From: Nephromyces sp. MM_2019
Taxonomy: Eukaryota; Apicomplexa; Aconoidasida; Nephromycida
DNA: 64,000 nt
Direction: 5' to 3'
NCBI GenBank assembly: GCA_015657535.1
Contig: JADHZB010001847.1
Coordinates: 37,192-101,191 of the forward strand
The notes beneath the pieces are model-generated. The model was given only the letters and a program-made list of their open reading frames with translations, ran no database searches and was not told where the DNA came from. Made by a program: the position numbers and the translations under genes. Positions 37,750 to 50,400 of this stretch are shown in pieces. Numbering within the stretch: the first letter of the stretch is position 1; every line of letters starts with the position of its first letter.

Positions 37750-39296
37750 TTTTTGTAATCGTAATACTTTTGGATTATCCAGTTGCCTGAAATACTATAA
37801 TTAATTTATGAGATTAATACAATCTATTCTTTACATTCCTATAAATTATATTCTCTTATCATCAGTTATATCAATATACGTTTAAGTTGATTAAAGTAGT
37901 TACTTGTTTGTGACAAATTATTTAGTCAAAGGGCTCTCTGTACATATGTGTGCTACGAAAATTTTGGTTCAGCAACTAAAGGGTTCTTTGACAACTCACT
38001 TACTCAAAACCACCTTGAGTAACTAAATTATAAAGGGAATCTGATAAATGTAATCTGAGCTCAAGAATGCAAGAAGCTCGAGATAATAGCGTACTGTTTC
38101 AGTTTACTAAAGGCTAAGTAGGTATAGATTATAGAGTCAGCTAACCCTGCTTTCCTTACTTTTAATCAATAGTTTTATCTTGTTCATGAGTCTAATTATT
38201 TAACTAGTGAAATCATTTCCAGTTTGATTTTGAATTAGGCAAATAGTGTATTGTATTAGTAGCAAGTCTTATAGTCATTGTTCTATGATTAGATCACAAA
38301 AATCCGAGTTTTATTCAATAAAGCGTTGAGCTCAACTAATTTGAGGGAGTATATATATAAACTAATTTACTATTGTTTCCCTTAATTAAAACTTTTCGTG
38401 AGCTTTATAATTTTCTTAAATCCCGGGAATTTTGAAACAAACTTTATGCTTAACCCTTGAAACTCATTTCCTAATATCATTTTAGTAAGACTAACTTCTC
38501 AAAAAGTGATAAAATATGTTGTTAATCATATTTTATCAGATCATGTACAGTTATGCCATTGTTAGCACAATTGGTTAGGAGCATTTATGCTTTATCAAAT
38601 TATTCAACTTATCCAATTCGAAAAATTTTACTTTATACACAATTTCATCAAGTTAAAAGATCGAGGCACAGTTTTAACGAGTGAAATAAATAAACTCAAA
38701 AATAAGTTTAATTAATTTAACTCTCAAGAGATTTAGACTACCCTCGTTGGGCTTTATTCATTTTAAAATAGTTTGCATTAATCAGTACTATTTATGCTAT
38801 TCATTTCTAAATAGTTTTGTGATAATTGTAAAAAAACAAGTATTTCCCAGTCAAACTTCATAAAATAAATGTTGTACTCAGTTTCATTTGATAAAAGTTA
38901 TATAAAACATATCCATATTAGAATAAGGAAATCAAAACTCAAAGAGATTGTTCAGGAGTACTTTTGTTTTTAGGAGAGCGGATCTATTTTATTTACTTGA
39001 ATGATCGATAGAAGCAGTGCAAGCTTAGAAACCGCTATGTGAGTTTCTTACTTGAGGATGCTTGAGTCATTGTGAATTAGGCACATATATAAAAAAACTA
39101 AGAAACTTGCTATCCTAGATGCCTGAATTTGAGCCAAATTCTATTTCCAAAAAGTGTTTCTAAACTAACTCACTTAAGTGACATAAACCTGAAAGATTCA
39201 AATTGAAAAAGATTGTAATTTTCTGTAGCTTAGTTTAATCTAAATTATTGATGCAAATTTAAGATTGGATTTCAGTTTAAACCATTAAATTTTAAC
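37750..39296. other. Intergenic region, 1.5 kb
   Basis: Upstream of the SANT-CHY gene and downstream of the PH-like gene. AT-rich, no exon chain seen. Confidence 0.5.
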
Positions 39297-40463
39297 TTAC
39301 TTTTTGAATGACTCTAATTGGGATTGCCATATCTCTCTGTCTTCTCTGCTCTTGAAACTGTAAATCAGATAATTTATCCAGGTATATATAGCTAAAACCT
39401 TAGTGCTAAGTAATTCTAATCACTTTTATCTTGTGCTAACTAAATGTTAAGTTTGAGAAAATGAAATTCTCTTACGTGAAATAGAAGTTAGTCATTGGCG
39501 GTAGATTTGTTGCAACGTCAAGGGTTTTCGGGTTATCAGATTTTGATTTAAGGCTAACAATCTGGTAGAATTAAAATTAACGAAATTAAGATTTTTTCTA
39601 TATACTTGTTGATAAAAACTACTTTTAGGAAATATCTGAAAAACGCTTTAATTTTTTAACAAAATTATTATTTCGGTAACCTTAGAAATTGGAAATTGGC
39701 CAGAAGCCTTTTTTCCACCACCATCCTGCTTTTTTCCTTTGTACCATTCAATATAATGGCCATCTTTAGAGCATGTAACTTTAACTGTTTCTTGGAAAAT
39801 AGCGGTCCGTAATTTAACTACCTTTGTTAATAATTTTCGGAATTCTAGTATTTTCTGGCTCTGCAAGTCCTTAGCGCTGACCTATTTTGTTCAACAAAAA
39901 TGTTCAGCAAAGCATATAAAAACATATAAAAAACTTTAAAAGTCCTCACTTGTTCATATTCATCTTCACTCTCTTCTTCATACACGTCCTCAAAATTGGA
40001 TTCTTCGGTATCTATAGTTTTTGCTTTTGCTGCATAAGTGGGATGCCTTCTAGAAGGTCTATCTCTAGGCTTTGAGCTACCTGGCCCTACCTGATTATAT
40101 CAATCGTAATAATGATGTTTGTGATCTATATTAGTGTTTTGAAATTTTAACAAAATTTATTAATTGAATAATTGGATATCGAAATAAACTAAAATTTTTA
40201 CTACTGATTCATCTCCTGGACTTTTTACTTCACCCCTTGCACTGGCTGCATAATTGCTTGTTGCATTATTATTGGTCATGCTCAATGAAGCAAGCAAACT
40301 ACTTTTTACGGCCTACAAGATAACATTTTGGATTTACTATATTAATTTTATAATTTTTACTTTTAGTATTTTTCCTGCTCACCTTTCCCGATTCGAGTTT
40401 GAGTAGTGATCCATCAGGACCTCGAGTGTTAAACTTTTCCAAAATGCTGTACAGGATTCCCAT
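39297..40463 (-). CDS. PH-like protein with N-myristoylation-type start, 6 exons, 226 aa
   Basis: Exons, coding order: 40463-40383, 40312-40202, 40090-39950, 39881-39681, 39561-39476, 39357-39297 (681 nt, in frame). The start MGILYS fits the N-myristoylation pattern (Gly2, Ser6). An acidic linker (EEESEDEYEQ) precedes a PH-type fold at about 115-226: VKLRTAIFQETVKVTCSKDG, HYIEWYK, FPISK, IVSLKS, NFYFTFKSREDREIWQSQLE with the invariant Trp of the closing helix. Acylated PH-fold proteins such as the IMC sub-compartment proteins are typical of apicomplexan pellicles, which makes that a testable idea, but there is no nearby N-terminal cysteine for palmitoylation and the acidic linker is not typical. 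Exon 2 could end three bases earlier (one Val fewer). Confidence 0.75.
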
Positions 40464-42497
40464 ATCTCAAAATACATTCAATATATTTGAAATAACAGAG
40501 CTAAGTGGATTTGTACATTTTAGTAGTTATTTAGTTTTTTTTAATTTATTATGGCTATAACACAATTTTTAAATTTAAAACAAGCAAAAAAAATTTTGAA
40601 TTGGATTATTTTTACCAGAGAAATAAGTATTTAATGTTTAGATATCCAAACAATTAAAATTTATATTTTAATTCAGATTGAAATGTCAAATTTACTTATT
40701 GTAATTTTGGTAAGGTGAATACTCTATGTGATTTCTAGTGTAATGCTTTGCCTTATAAATGTATTGCATGGAGCAGGTTGCTCATTGATAAATTTTATGA
40801 GAACATATACTCTAGTTATTCATAGTGCTTGGTAAACAAATTCTCCTGAATTTATTTGATGATTTTTCTCCTAAGTCCTTTTACCCAGGTCCTTGAGTTG
40901 AGCTTGTATGCTATAATATTTTGTAATTATTTTATTTTGGTCAGCTACTAGCTTCAGTTGCTTGATTTGTTGATAAGAACTAATCAGCAGTTGATTCAGC
41001 CTAATTTAATTTTTATAAAAACTTAGTAATTTCGAGAAACTTGAATAAAACAAAGCTGACAATGCATTTTTCTAAAAAGTTAGAATCACTTGAGCTCATA
41101 AAGTCAACTGCTCCATTCCTGCCTTTGTAAATCATATAATATGAATTTAGCTCAAACTCATGACATCAACATGATTTGAATTAACCATTGAATGACTAAA
41201 ATATCTTTAAGGCTTGTAAGTTTGAATTAAAATTGGAATTAATGATTTGGGTGCCTAAAATATACACCAAATTTGGCATTAAAAGTTGTTACACCTGTAA
41301 AATGCTACTAAATAACTCAATGAATATATACACAATTCAATTTTCGGAGTGAAGCATTATTCAATAAAACTTTTTAAAAAATTTTGACTAGGTTTAGCTA
41401 CTCAGGGAATCTTGTTATTCTGCCAAGTTTTGGTACAATTTTTTTTTTTCATCCCAGGTAGCACAATACTAGAATATTTTTATCACTAAGATATAAAATT
41501 GATTAAGTTTAATCGATACAATCTGCAGTTTTTGGAAATAATTTTACAATCCTCATATTAACAAATTAAAATTAAATTTATGCAGCAGCAGTTTTTGGTA
41601 GGATTTTATTTTTTTATATAGTAATATATAAGCTTCCCAGGCAATATTGGCATACCATTAGTCTAGGAATTAGTATAAAGTTATTTATGACTTGGCTTAA
41701 CATTACTTGTCAATCAATAATATCAATCAATACTATCAGAATTAAGGGCATCTAGAGTCTTTCTAGGTTGCAAAAAAGTCATAGGTTTTATGGCGAAAGC
41801 AATTAGGACATTGAGTGATTCCACTCATTTTTAAAACTATATAAAGATGAACAAAAGTTAAAAAGGCTAGCTACTTTAACTTGTTCTAGAACTGGAGGTT
41901 TTAAACTTCGAGTGATTAGCCCTTCATTTGAACACTGTTTGAAAAGTAGGGATAACTGAGCTCTGAGGAATAAATTGCACACTTTTGCCTTATCATAGCA
42001 ATGGTATTTCTCAGTGCTAGTGATCAATCAAAGCTCACTTATTCTGAATTGACTGAATTTCTCACTCAGTTTAGCTTATAAAAAGAAACTTATCTTCTTA
42101 TAGTAAATGAAATTCACAACAATTTTCTCTCGGGAATTTAGAATTTCAGAATTCATAAAGTTAAAAGCTCCATATTCACTTTGCAGCTCATAAAAAGTTG
42201 CTCTAGCTCTCACTAGTGATGACAGTACAATTTAATTACACTTTGAAAGATTCAAGTATATTTACTGTTCCTAAGTTTGAGTAGAAACTGTAATTTAAGT
42301 ATTTAGTGACTCTCGCTACCTTTGTACTGCCTGCGCATTGAAAGTATACTTAAGTGTTTAAGGAGTATTATCATGGAAAAAAGCGGTGAAAGATTAATTG
42401 TCTCACTGCTTATGAAGAATAATGATATCTGTATTAGATTTAACAGTGATTCAAATTATTTACTTAGTGCTGAAATGACGGATTACAAATACCCCAA
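40464..42497. other. Intergenic region, 2.0 kb
   Basis: AT-rich. Two short open frames (41803-42027 minus, 42322-42507 plus) lack splice partners and family signals. It ends at the first LTR-like repeat. Confidence 0.45.
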
Positions 42498-42897
42498 TGG
42501 AGTCTAGTTCTACTAGAGGGCTTAGTTAAGGTGTGAGTAAGACTTAGTCACGTTCGTGTGCAATTTTGGGGTTTTAGACTCAGCTAGGTGTTATTCTAGC
42601 TTTTGAATAGCATAATTTTAAGGTAAAGTTCGGGCTTTTAGGGTTCTACGCGAAAGTTTGGTTCGGATAAAAGTTTGGAGGGTAAAACGTTAGTTATTGA
42701 AAAAAGAAAAGAAAAGAAATTTAAAACTCAAAAGTTGTTCTTGTTGTAAGGAATCTTCTTGTTCTTGGCGTTATCTTCACGATAATTTTCTTCATTCTTT
42801 TCTTCTTGTTCTTGAAGATGTCAGCTCATCTTCAAAGAACTAGTTTCTCTTAAACTCTAGGTGATATTGGTTGCTGCGAGTTACTCTAGATAAATCA
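42498..42897 (+). repeat. LTR-like repeat, copy 1 (400 bp)
   Basis: Starts TGGAGTCTAGTTCTACTAG and ends TCTAGATAAATCA, so it has TG...CA ends. It is a diverged direct copy of 43662-44057. Flanking bases are CCCAA before and CACAA after, an imperfect 5-base target-duplication candidate. Shared inner landmarks are GCGAAAGTTTGGTT and CTTCTTGTTCTTGAAGATG. Base composition is less AT-rich than its surroundings. Orientation is given as found on the plus strand. Confidence 0.6.
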
Positions 42898-43661
42898 CAC
42901 AATGCTTCGTGTGTTAGCTTTCCTTGTGGGCGTCGAAGATACTAGTACTTCTGGAGTGGGAATTGAGTTTTGGAGAAATTCAACGTGAAAGCGATGCTAA
43001 TTTACTCAGTTTTGTGGTTTTATCTTAGTTTCTAGTGGTTTACTAGAGTTCTGCGCGGTGAAGATTATGGGGTGTGCAAGTCTTCACGGCTAGGCGCGGG
43101 TTTCTCGCAATTCTTAGAACTATTTAAACTAGCGAAATTCGTGTGCGAAGTTCTATGAAAATCGGGAAAGTTAGCAAACTTCGCGGTTTCAGTGGATTAT
43201 GAGGGAATGTAATTTATAGGGTTCGAGTTAAAAGTTAAAATAAAACGTTAAAATCTCTCTAAAATTGGTTATCTCTAAGGGATAAGTAAGTTCTTAAAAA
43301 GTTTTTCTATTTTTTTCTATACTATTCTTGTTTCTATCTTCTTTTCTTCGGTTAATCTTTTGAGTGCTCTTTTATTCTTCTTGTTGGGAGGGGGATTTTG
43401 GGATACACTATTTAGTCAATCTGCGCTGAAGAAACTCTTTGGGTTGTCTTCGAGTATTAGTTGTTTACGCGTTAACGTTTTACTAGCCATACTTATGGTT
43501 TTAGTTTAATTAAAGATACTAGACTTAATTTCCTCGTGACACTACTCGCTGTCTAAGTCTAGCCTTTATTAACACTACATATCTAGAGTGTCAGATGTCC
43601 TAGTAAGACTGAAGAATTATTGCTCTTAGTCTCGCCAGATATCTAGTTATGCATCACTCGA
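42898..43661. other. 764-base segment between the two LTR-like repeats
   Basis: Contains several GC-richer patches (GGCGCGGG, CGCGG) not seen elsewhere in the window and a pyrimidine-rich stretch near 43320-43385. I find no open frame, no reverse transcriptase motif, no convincing primer-binding site after copy 1 and no purine tract before copy 2. Confidence 0.4.
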
Positions 43662-44057
43662 TGGAGCCTAGTTCTACTAGCGGGCTTACTTAGGGTGTAA
43701 GTACTAAGTAGAAATGTTGGTGTGCAACTTTTAGGCTTTAGACTTAACTAGATGTTATTCTAGTTCTCGAATAGCAAGGGATTTGGGTAAAATTGAGGGA
43801 TTTAAAGTTAAGCGCGAAAGTTTGGTTGGTGGAAAAAAGCTTAGGGAGTAAATGTTAAGAATTTAAAGTTAAAATTAAACGTTATTAAACAAAAGAAAAC
43901 TAAAACTTGTAAAAATCTTCTTGTTCTTTAAAGCATCATCAAAAGATCTTATTTCTTTCTTCCTTCTTGTTCTTGAAGATGTTAATTCATCTTCAAAGAA
44001 CTAGTTTTTCTTGACTCTAGGTCGCCTCGGTTGCTGCGAATCAATCTAGATAAATCA
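43662..44057 (+). repeat. LTR-like repeat, copy 2 (396 bp), next to tRNA-Gly
   Basis: Starts TGGAGCCTAGTTCTACTAG and ends TCTAGATAAATCA, aligning with copy 1 along its length with scattered changes. Flanks are CTCGA before and CTTGA after, again four of five identical. Its 3' end is 14 bases upstream of the mature tRNA-Gly 5' end, about where a Pol III initiation complex would sit. Confidence 0.6.
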
Positions 44058-44071
44058 CTTGATATTCAACA

Positions 44072-44143
44072 GCGTCTGTAGTCTAGCGGTTATGATACTT
44101 GACTTCCAATCAAGTGATCCGGGTTCGACTCCCGGCAGACGCA
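44072..44143 (+). tRNA. tRNA-Gly (anticodon UCC), no intron
   Basis: The acceptor stem GCGTCTG pairs with CAGACGC over 7 bases, then discriminator A. The anticodon arm CTTGA-CTTCCAA-TCAAG places TCC at 44105-44107. The T arm CCGGG-TTCGACT-CCCGG is perfect, and GGTTCGACTCC is an ideal Pol III B box. A T-run (TTTT from 44144) follows as terminator. It is the only tRNA I see in the window. Confidence 0.95.
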
Positions 44144-45005
44144 TTTTGTTTAATTTTTTATACTCACTTTCGTTACCATTGACCTACATGCTTTTCAAAA
44201 TTATAAAATCCAACATACACTAATAACACAATTGACCAATACGTCATTGGTTAATTGTATTATTGATATTTTACCAATCCTAGCCTCCAAAAAATTGACC
44301 CCAAAAAGAAATTATTTTAACAACCGAACCATTTCAAGTTTTATTTCATTTAAAAGTTGAATTGGTAGAAAGTAGTAATCAAAGCTTAAATTAGACACTT
44401 ATCAGTTCAAATCGAATTCAATCAAATTATAGGTTAGAATCATAGTGTATTGCATGTTTTGGTATTTAAATTAAAAGACTACATCATTAGCTTTAGACCT
44501 TTAGCATTAAACTCTCAAATTCATTGTTAGATCTTGAATCATGTTCAGTTAATATCTATATAATATTTATCACTATTTATACCTACTATAAGACCTATAT
44601 ACTTGTGTGCTTAGCCTGTAAAATCCATAGTTTTTAGAAGCTTTGGAATGAAATTTTAAGGATCTTATATCAAACTCAGATGATCTCAAATTTGTTGAGT
44701 TATGTAATATATACTGAATATAAAATTTTAAATAAATGTAGAAGCTTTTAGTGTTCTATTCGATGTCATACGAAGCTGATACAAATTATTGTCTATTGTT
44801 ATTCGAATTTAACTCAATAGATTAGAATATGGGTAAAATATTTAAAAATTAAATCTTCCAAGTAATTATACTTTTATGCTGAATGCATTTAATAACAGGG
44901 ATTTTTAGTTAACAGTGTTAAGTATTACAAGTTTGAGCTATCATATGATATCTAAAAAATTATAGAATTCATGGGGTCTTAGAATATCAAATCTACTGAA
45001 GACCT
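44144..45005. other. Intergenic spacer, 0.86 kb
   Basis: Begins with the tRNA terminator, then ordinary AT-rich DNA. No exon supported. Confidence 0.5.
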
Positions 45006-46181
45006 TTATTCTTCTTCCTCTGGTGCATGTGGGTGCTTCTCAGGTGGTTTCTCATTCATATCACGGGGTGGCTAAAAGAAATAGTTAATAAAAAAGATTT
45101 AAATGGTCTTAAGCTAACATATGTAATGTGATATTTATAGACTCTGGATAATTGATCTCTTTTATTCGGGGTAACTCAATAAGCTTTACATATATTTGTA
45201 GTAAATGGACATTTGTTACAAACCAAAGAATCAATCTAAATCATAATGTATAACTTATATAGTAATGTATTATGAAAATTATTGTAATTCTATTTAAAAT
45301 TCATAAAACTATCGTTTTCATAAACTGTATAAATCTTTAATTTTCATATATTTAATGCTTACATTTGGAGGATTTTTGTATAAAATAAATTTGGAGTAGA
45401 ACAAATTCCCTGTGATAGCACCAAAGAATCCGGCCAATACAATTGCAGTCCATTTGGGCCCAGAAAGAGCGAACTTTACGGGTGGAGTCCTGCCAGTAAA
45501 AACTACACCGGTTCCCGGAGGCTGAATGTGTTAAAATTATGGCATTATGATATCATAAATGTAGTTCTAAAATATAAATAATTATGTAAACTTACTGCAT
45601 TAGGATATTGAACTCCGCCAGAAGAGAAAAGGGGACCAAATTTTTTCTAAGAATAGATAATTAATAAGAATTAGTAAAAGCCCGAAGACTTTTCATAAAA
45701 TGAGTATGAATTTCAAAATTGAAAAGTAGCACAGCTAATGTTTAAATTATAAAAACTATTTGCAAAACTATTCGTTTCAATCAAATCATTTCCGAAACAT
45801 TATTAAATAATAAAGGTATCCAATATATCACAAATATGAAAAAATTATTCAGGTATAAGTTTCAAAAAATCATGACTTGTGATTAATTTGAGTTGTTCTG
45901 TATTTTACAGATATTTTAGTTAAGGGAATGTATTAATAAAAGTGTAAACGATTTATAATTGTGACATGAAACGTATCAACTTTTAGTATTGCTATTAAGA
46001 GGTGGGTTGTACACGTCACAATCTTATGATTCTGTCAAGAAGTTGTTGGTATAGATAGTGTATATATATATATATAGCCATTAAAGGTGTATTGTGTAAT
46101 AGCAAGTAATTGTGTTTCCGTTAAGAGAAGTTTATGTATGCGAATTGTGAGGTAAATAAGATAGAAGTTGTAGCTTACCAT
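45006..46181 (-). CDS. Small single-pass membrane protein, 4 exons, 92 aa, first coding exon is ATG only
   Basis: Exons, coding order: 46181-46179 (ATG alone), 45646-45596, 45521-45363, 45071-45006 (279 nt, every junction phase 0). Protein layout: a short Gly/Pro-rich start (FGPLFSSGGVQYPNAPPGTG), RTPPVKFALSGPKW, one transmembrane helix (TAIVLAGFFGAITGNLF), then a Pro/Glu/His-rich acidic tail. I do not recognise the family. Size, one helix near the middle and a basic segment before it resemble supernumerary subunits of mitochondrial respiratory complexes or ATP synthase, but this is inference. The joint from ATG to exon 2 spans a 532-base intron with a good GTAAGC donor and TTCTTAG acceptor; no other in-frame ATG exists in exon 2. 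Confidence 0.65.
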
Positions 46182-47439
46182 GGATAATTTGTGAGTTCAA
46201 AAGTTGATTTAGGAAAAAAAAGGAGTTAAATAGAATTAAAAGAGTGGAGTAATGAAATTATTTGAAAGTACTTTGAAAGAGCATTGATTTGAGGTAAGTT
46301 GATGGGTTAACTCTTCAATAACATATCCAGTTCTTAGAAGCTGTCAAAATGTTTATGTACCTACAACTTATTATATTTTTAATAAAGGAAGTGTAGTAGT
46401 GAGTTGTATGCTTTTAGCTTCTTAGGGATGAAAACCTATCAATTCAAAATTCAGTTTTTTACTATTGACTAGTTGATTCGTTCCAACACCTTTGCAAATC
46501 AACCAAATGAACTTTGTATTGACTCAAGTGCTTAAAATTAGCTGAAATCTCTTGGATTAGATTCAGAAAGAATTTTATTATAATCTCTATACATTTTATA
46601 AAACGATAACAATTTAATTTGCTTTATATTTGAGTTCAATACAAGTTTATAAAAAGAAAATTCAACAAGTCTGAAGTGCTCTTTTTCAGTACGGTGTCAT
46701 GCATATTTATCCTAACAATCACTATAAGATACCTAAAATATAATTATCATGGTATTAGAGCTAATTAAACCTTTTGTTTTCAAAATGTAATTTTATTTCA
46801 GTGGTAATATAAGTAGATTTATAAAACTTACAATTTTTTTATAAATAGATAAGAGTATAGTTTTCGAAATTTGCAAAATAAATGATCAATTTTATCCAAA
46901 TAAGAGACATAAAAAGGTAGCTTTTATTTAATCTGGTAAATATCACCATCTATAATAAAAATACTTATAAAATCAGGTTTAGCTTGTGCTTTTATTTTCT
47001 CTATATCTAAATTCAATAATTTAAAACATAAACGAAAAACATCCTCAATGAGCTTGCATTATTTATAAGAAAAATCTAAAAAATTAGTTGTAAATTTATA
47101 TTAATTTAATTTTTTGTTTAGTTTAATTGTAGAAGTTGTGTAAAGAAAACGACTTAACAATATACGAAAACATCTAAATTATTAATTCTCCACAGGCTAG
47201 TACTAATATATCCTAGCCTTACTAAAAATTGAAGCTTTTCGAAATAATAAATATAATTTTTTGAAAGTAAGAGAATGTAATTTCAATAAATGTTATGCTT
47301 ACGTAGTCCTCATTTTGAATTATACAATGTATCGATAGTTTATAAGTCATGTGATTTGTGTAAAAAACTGATTTGAAGAAACAAAGACAAATATATCACC
47401 AACTGATCATGATTGTATAGGCAAAGTGTCATCCTGCTC
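46182..47439. other. Intergenic region, 1.26 kb
   Basis: AT-rich spacer between two minus-strand genes. No exon or repeat supported. Confidence 0.5.
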
Positions 47440-50400
47440 TTATGGTGCAGGCTGAGTGTCAGATGAAGATGTTAGATTTGTTGTAGTGCTATTTAATGTG
47501 AGTTCCTGATGAGGTTTCATGACTTGGTTCAAAAGCTTCAAGACTTGATCAATAGGCATTGATGGAATATTCGTCATAGGCATTTGTGATTGAAAAATCT
47601 CAGATAAGCATGTTCGAGATTTATCAGCCGTCTCTTGTTCAATTCCACAGTGTAGGCTGTGATTGAAAACAAAAGAGTTAGCGTAGTCATAAGCTCCTCG
47701 TTCTTCTAATTCCTTTCTCGATTTGCTTGGTGACTTTGCGAAGTCAGAAATAAATATACTGAAGTAAAAATAAATATTTTTTCTTAAAACAAAATTTTAG
47801 TAAATTTTATCCATTAAATCAATTTCACGAATTCTTAGAGTAGCTAATTTAGGCAAATTTGCTTTTATCAATCTTATTATTTCAAAAACATTATGTAAAA
47901 TTACTTTAAAACATTATATTTTTCATAATTATCTCATAATACTTTCTTAGATGAATATAAACTTAAAAACCTACTTTATTAGTTTAGGCTATAATCAATT
48001 TCATTTCTATTCACGTATATTTGCATTCAATGGAATTTAATCATTATATAAAATCCTAAGGCTTTAATCAATTAAAACTTTAATATTACCTATTTTTATC
48101 TTGAGTAAATAATTCTAAACAAGTACTATTAGAAGATATATGATCCGCTGAAGGACTGGTGTTATTACTAGCTAAGCTTATTTTTTTATGTGGCTTGACG
48201 TTTGCAAAATTTTGTAGATTATTTATAGGTTGAGTTACAGGGTATTGACATTGCATTGGCCTCTCACTTGAGGTTATATCTTGAGTATTCCCAGTCATTT
48301 TGATTGTAATTTTTCTTCTCTGAGGTAAATCTACAATTTTTTGCATGTATGAACTAAGCGTCTCTGGGCACTTGAGGAATTTCTTAGTCGATATCTCCGA
48401 TAACAATTCTTTCTCGAAGCAAAAATTGTGATTCGATACTTTGCTTACAATTCCTTCATAATATTTCTCTGAGGTATCAAAACGTTTACGATTGTATCGG
48501 CTTGCGCCTATCCACTTGAGTTTCTCATTAAAAGCTTCCGGAGATATTTTAGATTGAAAATTTTGTTTCATTTCGGCCAAGACCTTGCAAACATCAGACT
48601 CTAATTCGTTCACCTGTTTGTTAATGCCCTATAAAAGGAAGTAACAATACAAAAGATTAGTAAAGATCCCAAGGTGTAACACTGAACCCAACTTAAGGTA
48701 TAAATAGTATGGCCTAGTTTCAAGCTTTTGTTTACAATTATAAAAATAGCATCTATACATACCTGTACAACAGTGGATAGGGCCATGATAGGTGGGAGGT
48801 CTTCCATTGCAGAGAAGGCAACATAACCATCCATCCATATTGTTCTCATTTTCGAAAAAAATGGGGCTGAAATCATCTCACCAATTGTAGAATAAATAAC
48901 TGACTCTAGTGCATCAGGTACTTCTGGGGTAAGATAAAGGCTCACATACACATTGTTTTTGTCATGCTTTATGGGGTTTAGGATGTTTATCTCGATATCT
49001 TGCTTCAAATTCTTAACCTAATGAATAATTATGAACAAAAGTTTATTAACACATTTTCTAGGTGTGATAGTATATAATGTAGAAACATAGCCATATATAA
49101 AGCATAGTGAATCCAAATTCAAAATACTTACTATGCTACGAGCGCATTGATCATAAGAAATAGCCTCATGTGTCACCTTTTTGTGAAATGCTTCAAATAA
49201 ACTCTTGGCAGATGAGGGTGTAATATTTCCCATAATAAATACATCCATATAATTTTTATATAGGAACGTATTCATAAATTCTATAAAATGTAGAAATATT
49301 GGTGGATTATTCTGCATTGTTTCATAAAGTTCCCATTCGGAAAATTTGTGTTGTTTAAGTAAGCTCGAGGCTATGTCAAGCCCTATTCGATAAGCCAAAT
49401 TATCTGAGAAATTTGACAAGTTTCTCGTCAGCTGAAAACGTCAAATATTTAGATGATAAATCATAGAGGAGAGGAGGTAATAACACGCATACACAGGTTG
49501 ATGTTTCAATTGTGTTTTTTATATTTTAAAGGGTTATATATATAACTCACGCATTTCTAGAATCATATACACAAAGTGTACTTGATGGTGTAGAAATATG
49601 TAAATACCTACCGTGCTCAACGCTTGGTTAAAGCTCAATTCTGTGATATCTGAAATTTTTGTAAAAGTAGTTCCAATGCTATCAATAACTTGAGAATAAA
49701 TGCTGCTATAGGCCTGTTAGTGTATAAGTGATATACATAGTATGGAGATATATACACATTAAGCTTAGAAATTAAAAAAAATTGCACCCACAGAATCAAA
49801 TAAAATATCAGGATGTTATATAAGCAATAGATATAAGAGTCAAGCTATACCAGTTATATAAATGCAAAATAAATATGTAGAGTGCTCACCTCTATCTCTA
49901 TGATGAAAGCACCTGATGTATATTCAATAGTGTAATCTAGTCCGCAACCGTAAAATTGTGATAATTTTGTTTTCAATTGCTGAGATATAATTAATGCGTG
50001 TATTTTGCCATAAATTGTACTATCTGCCGTTACAGCATCTTCAGACATCCTTATTTTAAAAAACGATTTGACGACTGTTGAGTTGAATACTTCTGGGCCC
50101 CTCCACAACAATGTGTAGCCCTTATCAGTAGAAAGTGTGCAAGGTAAACGAAAATCCGAGCCATAGAGAGCCTTCCTGCCATAGGCAGCACAAACTTCAG
50201 GTTCAGCCTCTTGAACTATTGTTTGGTTATCCAACTTGCATGAAATGCCTATATAGTATAGATAAATGGGTAAAGTTATGAAGGTATGTGATTGTGAAAA
50301 TGTATGTGGCTAAGTGTATATTTTTTATGTACAATCTGAATGTGTGTTTGAGAACGTGTAAATTTGAGTTTTCGGGTGTATAAAAATATCAAATAAAGGT

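Noticed and set aside
41803..42027. 74-residue minus-strand open frame
   Set aside because: No supporting donor or acceptor, no motif, and composition like the surrounding spacer.
42322..42507. 61-residue open frame (MYCLRIESILKCLRSI...)
   Set aside because: No splice partner, no family motif, and it runs up to the start of the LTR-like repeat. Chance frame is likelier.
42898..43661. Internal coding region of an LTR retrotransposon
   Set aside because: Looked for reverse transcriptase, integrase or gag-like frames, a primer-binding site and a polypurine tract; none found in 764 bases.
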